Of a stretch of 64,000 nt of DNA, positions 58,779-64,000 are shown in pieces. The notes below the pieces were generated by a model. That model worked only from the letters and a program-made list of their open reading frames with translations, did no database searches and was not told where the DNA came from. How positions within the stretch are numbered: the first letter of the stretch is position 1; each line of letters opens with the position of its first letter. Made by a program: the position numbers and the translations under genes. Source of the DNA: Dromaius novaehollandiae (taxonomy: Eukaryota; Chordata; Aves; Casuariiformes; Dromaiidae); contig NC_088110.1 in NCBI RefSeq assembly GCF_036370855.1, positions 22,625,501 through 22,689,500 of the forward strand, given 5' to 3'.

Positions 58779-60329
58779 CTGGAAAGAAGAACACAAAAAC
58801 ACAATATAGTACACTGAGGTAACGCGAGAATGTTGCACCTTCCTCTGGAGTGAAGAGTACCACTTTGAAAACAGTTAGGAGACATATATGCTTCTTTTAA
58901 AACCAAATGATGTTGCTGTTGATATTCCAGAAGTCACAGTCAGGGAAATTGTTTTAGTCAGCAGCTACACACAAATCTAGATTAGCCAAGATAATCTATA
59001 AAGCCACTTAAAGTATAATTCTTTTTTAAACAATAGTCACACAGCAGTCAATTGTAGACATATTGCAAGACAGTTAACCTCTCCACACGGTAGTTAACTT
59101 TTCAACAACAAAATTAGAGAAAAAAGACTCTGGAAAAATAACATTTTTATGTTATGTCATCTACCTATACAGATGCAAACTGAAGGCATTGAAGAGTATT
59201 TCCACATAGATTACATGGAATGAATTCTAATATAGAGAAAAAACTATCTTGTTGTTTTTGCCATTTGAAAGCCTGCGATCAAGATCATATTTCAATGAAA
59301 AATTACACACTAAAAATTGCCCAAACAGTAGGCTGCATCATCAAAACAGATTTCATGGCCTAATATGTACCTTCTAAACTGCACTTAGCATAAGAAACAC
59401 ATTTTCACCATTACTTAAAGCTACAGAAACAAACATAAATCACAAGAAAAAGCAGAATAGAACATTGCCTACTTTAGCTGCTGTCCACAAGAGCATTCAC
59501 AATTATGTAGCAACACAAAAACATCTATTACTTTTAGTATAACATTCAACGCCTGCCTCATAAGCAAGGCAATTACTCTCTTGTTTTCTAGGTAATGAGA
59601 AGCAGAAGTGGATGAACAGTCACATTAGCAGTACAAACACAAGGGTTTAAGTATCTGAAAGAGGAAAATGCGCTTTAAAGAGGTAGTTAAGACCAACAAA
59701 AGTGCTCACACTAACTAACGCATTACTTGAATTTCAATTGCCACATTTTGAATTAACTGAAATCTCAGTATGTAGAGCTGTAACTACAATTTAACATGAA
59801 TTTTAGCCTTTCACAAGCCTCAGAAGAAAATATTAGCCTGACATAACAAAAGAAGCTATCCTTTACTCATGGTAACTAATATCAGAGACTAGAGTTTCCT
59901 GCAGTGAAGAAGGCTCATTCAGACTGATTACTTGAGACAGTGCCATGAGGTGGAAGGACAATTTATACTTAAAGCAATGCTTTGCTCACCCTACCATTAG
60001 CCTAACATATTGATATCAGCCAACACAATGCAAGTTAAAAATAGCATCTGCCTACTTCTACACAATTATCTATTGTAAGCTTCATTAAGACGGACTTTCA
60101 TATATTCATATACACACAGCTTAAGGCAGCAGCACAAGACTTAGTATACTTGCATTCATAAACAAATCTATATGTGCACCAGAGATCAACCCAGAAAGAT
60201 GAGCTTCAGGAAAAAGCAGGATTACAAATACCTGCTGCCCTCTTCAGCACCGTTAGTCTACTTTCTGAATAAAGAAGTTTATTTGTATAAATCTTCCCTA
60301 GCACAGTTGTTTTCCAACATTAAGAACAA

Positions 60330-60335
60330 TTTATT
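60330..60335 (-). terminator. AATAAA following the candidate terminal exon
   Basis: TTTATT on the + strand. It lies 68 bp past the TAA of the candidate exon in transcript direction. AATAAA is common by chance in AT-rich intron. Confidence 0.25.
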
Positions 60336-60402
60336 ACCAAGCTTTCATATACAGTCTAGCAATTAAACTTTAAGGCTTGGGGCGGGGAGGGGGAGGCAGG
60401 GA

Positions 60403-60566
60403 TTAAATCTCCCTGCCAAAGTCAGTCTTCACCAAAGAGCTTATTTCACACTGTCTTTCCTGGAGCTCAATAAACTCTCGCTCCAGCGGATTGCTGCTGA
60501 GAGGAAGTTCCAGAGGACTTAGCAATGACACCACCATCCTGCTGGCAGGGGAAGAACTCGGAACAA
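60403..60566 (-). other. Candidate cryptic or alternative terminal exon, product unknown
   Basis: On the - strand, in the same direction as ZCCHC14, TTATTTAG|TTGTTCC is followed by an open frame. It contains VPSSSPASR, then a Met start at 60537 and a 44-residue stretch including LSPLELPLSSNPLEREFIEL, QERQCEISSLV and the end KTDFGREI, then TAA at 60403. A canonical AATAAA follows 68 bp later (60330-60335). The arrangement acceptor, ORF, stop, poly(A) signal looks like a terminal exon. I recognise no family for the peptide. It could be an alternative ZCCHC14 end, an exon of a nested gene, a decayed retrocopy or chance. Confidence 0.3.
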
Positions 60567-63500
60567 CTAAATAACAGAGAAAGCTAGAAAATCAGACCTA
60601 GGCAAGACTATGCTATCCTAAATAACCAGGTTCTGAATATCTGGAACAATCTGCAAATATAAAACACTTACAGTAATACTTGAAACTGAGTAAGACTAGA
60701 GCCACATGATTTCAGAAACTCCCTAAACGTCAAGCAGTTTCTACTACAATATATTGCCTACCTTTATATTCCCTGCTCTCCTCCCACCCCACTACCCTTC
60801 CAATAAACATTGCGTGCAACTTAAAACTTGCATTGTGTTTCCACAGAGCCTCCAATTATTTCCATAAAGATTTAATTTTTATGTATTTAGTAAAGATTAA
60901 TTTAGCCCATATGTCTTGACCAACTGAGCTCATATACTATCTGATTCTGTCTCACATCAAAGCAGAGCAGTTTCAGCTTGGCTTACAACAATCACAGCGC
61001 TCTGATTAGTTCCAAATGGAGCAGCCTTTAGTGAGCTAAATGGTGTTATAACCAATCTATGTCTGCCTAAAATTATTGTTCCAGATTTTAAGTAACTTTT
61101 TCCAGTGCCTTAAACATACCAATAGTGCAAAGGCTTGGATTTAAGAAAAATGAAATTATAATGAAAAATGTTTTGCAAATCAAAGTTATTTCCAAATAAG
61201 TAACAGCCACTTTTTAAATCTGAGGCTAAGTGAAACACACAGGAACAATATCACATAAACGGTGAACTGCAGGAATTACTGTCCTGGGAAGGTTGGGAGA
61301 AACATCGACAAAAGCTTAACAGATGCTCAGGAAGGACTTGACCAAACTAAGCTGTGGATAATTCGGTTTCAAGTTAACTCTGGAAGGAATGGCTCACCAT
61401 ATCTGAACACCAATGTTATCCCCAGTTTGGACTCAGGGCAAACTACATTTTAAAGAAACAAATTAGAGGATTTCTAATAACTCAGAACATGGACTCTGCT
61501 CTAAACATCCATAACATACTTTGAGGGTACCATTAAGACCTTCTGTAAAGATGAGCTGAATCACTAGCCTCTCAAACAGGGCATTCCAGTGAGATTCGTA
61601 TTTTCAGAAGCAGCAGTCAAATTGCTTTGGACCTTTTAGGATCTATAACATCTCTGAAGGAAGCCAGGATGCCATTAAAGAATAAGAATCTGCTGTTCAA
61701 GAGCTGTTTTAAATGCCTGTTTTCTCAAATGGCAAGGGCTTAAGGTAAAGGCGGATAAGACACATGATGAAATATTCAGGCTGTATTCCACAACAAACCA
61801 CTAGACTTACATTTTATAAATGCAGAAGAACTCACAAATGATTCAAGGTTTAAGTGGTTACAGCATCAGACATTCAAATACAAGACTTTAGATTTTCAAT
61901 GAAATTATTTGAGACTATTAGCATAACCAGTCCATGAAAACTAATCAAGTAAAACAGTAATCCTATAAAGATAAAGCAATAGAAAGATTCTTCACTACTT
62001 CTAATCCTATCTTTAACATTGCATTTTGTAGTGGGGCAGGGAGAAGGAAAGCCATCTGCTGTATCCATCCATAGTTTCATTAGATTATTCATAAATTTTC
62101 TTATCAGAGTGGTCTGTAGGCTTATTCCATGACTCTAGGAGATTCAACACTTGGAACAAATTGGCACAGAAGTGATTCTTAAACCATTTTTACTTAGTTT
62201 TAGTGTTGTGCCCTTCTTCCCCCACAGCAAAGCATCTGGCTCACTGATAAACTTCTGATTTTCCAGACAAAAAGCTAGCTTGCATCTCTTCAATTTCCAG
62301 GTAAAGTAGCAGCCATTCTTATATTGAAAATGACAATAATAAAATCAGTTCATGCAGACACAAATTCAGACCTTATCAAAATCCTATTTGTTCTATAATT
62401 TTGGATTTCTCACAGAAAACATTGTCCAGAGCCATTACAGGAACAGCACAAAGAATTGTAACGTCTGGTCTAAAATTCTTACCAGTGCGGGGACGGCTGA
62501 AGTGAACACGGGAAGTGGTAAATCTATGAAGCCAGATTCAGCAACTGTTAACTATGTTCCCCAGGGACAATGCCTAACAGTTGATCTACTGCATTCAAGT
62601 CTTTCATAAGAATAACAGGATTCATAAAAGTCAAACATAAGAATTTTACTAAAACAGCAATTATGTGTTCCTTTTAAGAACAACTAACCAGAACACAGAA
62701 AATGGATGGTTTAATAGCAAAGTATTTGCTGACTTAGTTTGAAATGGAGCCAATATTAACAAATCGACATAGCCTGCTAATATCTAACATGACTTATAAT
62801 TTAAGAAAACAACACATATAGGATCCGAGGGAAGAACTTGCTCTCAAACATTTCAGCTGGGAAAAACATTGGATATAGAATGAGGTCATGCATTACACAG
62901 GAAAAAGTGAACAAAGTATAAAAGCAAAGAAAGTCATTTAAGTAAAGTACTATGGCAGCAGCTAGGAGCCAAAGACAGGAACACATTTTCCAATTGATTA
63001 TTCATAAAAAATTTCTCACATGATGTTCAGATTTCAAAAACAGCCAATGGAATACTAGGAAAGCCCTACAGAGGAAAGCTTCTGCCAGCCCTTGCCTTGG
63101 AAGTCTCCTTTCAGAAAGGCTTCAGAGTCTCATACTGCCCCCCATTTAAGGCCGATACGGGTAACTTAACAGGGCACTCGGGAGCAGGAGCACTGAAGTC
63201 TGGAAGGAAACAATCGCCTCCATTCAATCCTCTCAGTTGCATACTAGCAAGTATTAATAGCAGCTTATTTTGAGGTTAACATCAAGGTCTTTAACACAGT
63301 GCAACACTGTTTGTAAAAATGCTGCAGCATAAGCCTGAAGGTGAGGATACAGCCGTGCAGGTTTAGGAGGATAAGATACTATTTCCCAATACAGGTAGGT
63401 GGCTCAGGCTCTGAAATCATTGGAAAAAGCTGCATTACTGACACTCAGATGTCAGTCACTGATGCCTGGGACTGTTCGGTAGGCCAAGTCTGAGCCAGAA

Positions 63501-64000
63501 AGGACAGCAAGCAGTGCAAGGATCTGACACCCCAAAGCTAGTGAGACTGCAAAGCCAGGAGGAACAGGACTGAGCAAGATCTTCCTCTCAGCAGCAGCAA
63601 GCCATTAGATCTGCCCAAGCTGCTTGTGAAACCATAGCCTCAGGCACCAGTACTGCATTTACCTACATATGCAAGTACCTGACTCTGCTCCTACTAGGAG
63701 AACTGAAAATCACAACTACTCCTTTTGCAGATTTGGGGCCTTACTGATCTTCAACGAGGATGTTTAAGGAATGCTTATAAACACAATCAACTTTTCACAT
63801 ACTTAATGAAATCAACAACAGTGCGCAATGCTTGAATTTATATGTGTTTAGCCATTTTGTTGGAGTGGGACCAACAGTGTTTGGTTTGTCCTAGAAATCT
63901 GCAGTTCCAACAGTCAGCATCTATCAAAAAAGTGGCAAGCACCAGGTGCAATCAAGTATGCTCATACTTCTCAACAGCCACAAAAGGTCCCACATGTTCT

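Larger units (their letters stand above)
58779..64000 (-). other. ZCCHC14: ZCCHC14 upstream intron (partial)
   Basis: About 5.2 kb of AT-rich sequence continuing beyond the window. None of the expected N-terminal ZCCHC14 exons was found on the - strand. One exon-like frame is present at 60403-60566. Confidence 0.75.

Overview
This is ordinary vertebrate chromosomal DNA and almost certainly avian. It holds two multi-exon genes with canonical GT-AG introns, a GC-rich CpG-island promoter, and a decayed CR1-type LINE fragment of the kind that dominates bird genomes. The two genes are MAP1LC3B (LC3B, + strand, complete) and ZCCHC14 (- strand, 5' end outside the window). They are neighbours on human 16q24.2, so the order here looks like conserved synteny. 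The species cannot be fixed from the sequence alone.

Layout: 1-2214 is upstream DNA with no recognised gene. 2215-2840 is a truncated CR1 fragment that runs straight into a GC-rich 49-bp minisatellite (about 2840-3390). The CpG-island promoter and first exon of MAP1LC3B lie at about 3340-4540. The four coding exons of MAP1LC3B are at 3793-3832, 6466-6521, 9100-9206 and 12162-12336 and encode 125 aa, followed by a 3' UTR of about 1.75 kb with several candidate poly(A) signals. A short tail-to-tail gap (about 14.1-15.03 kb) separates it from the convergent ZCCHC14 gene.

ZCCHC14 runs right to left. Its long 3' UTR is 15.03-19.38 kb. Twelve coding exons were rebuilt from splice sites and reading phase. 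In transcript order they are 58778-58655, 33795-33722, 30612-30541, 30322-30213, 28219-28125, 28033-27979, 26329-26059, 24615-24524, 22993-22866, 22453-22313, 22229-20760 and 19435-19380. They total 2688 nt, joining in one frame to 895 codons plus stop. They cover a PX-like region, a SAM domain, a long Ser/His/Gln-rich low-complexity region and a C-terminal CCHC zinc knuckle. The true last 17 codons sit in a separate exon 1.3 kb beyond the point where a simple open reading frame appears to end.

The two genes act in different processes. LC3B is the ubiquitin-like protein lipidated onto autophagosome membranes. ZCCHC14 is an RNA-binding adaptor that brings TENT4 poly(A) polymerases to transcripts. 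They are neighbours by synteny, not members of one pathway. Most of 33.8-64 kb is intron of ZCCHC14. I see no new gene system there, only candidate small elements: a possible cryptic terminal exon near 60.4 kb, a homeodomain-motif cluster near 44 kb, a purine mirror repeat at 31.56-31.97 kb and a few simple repeats.
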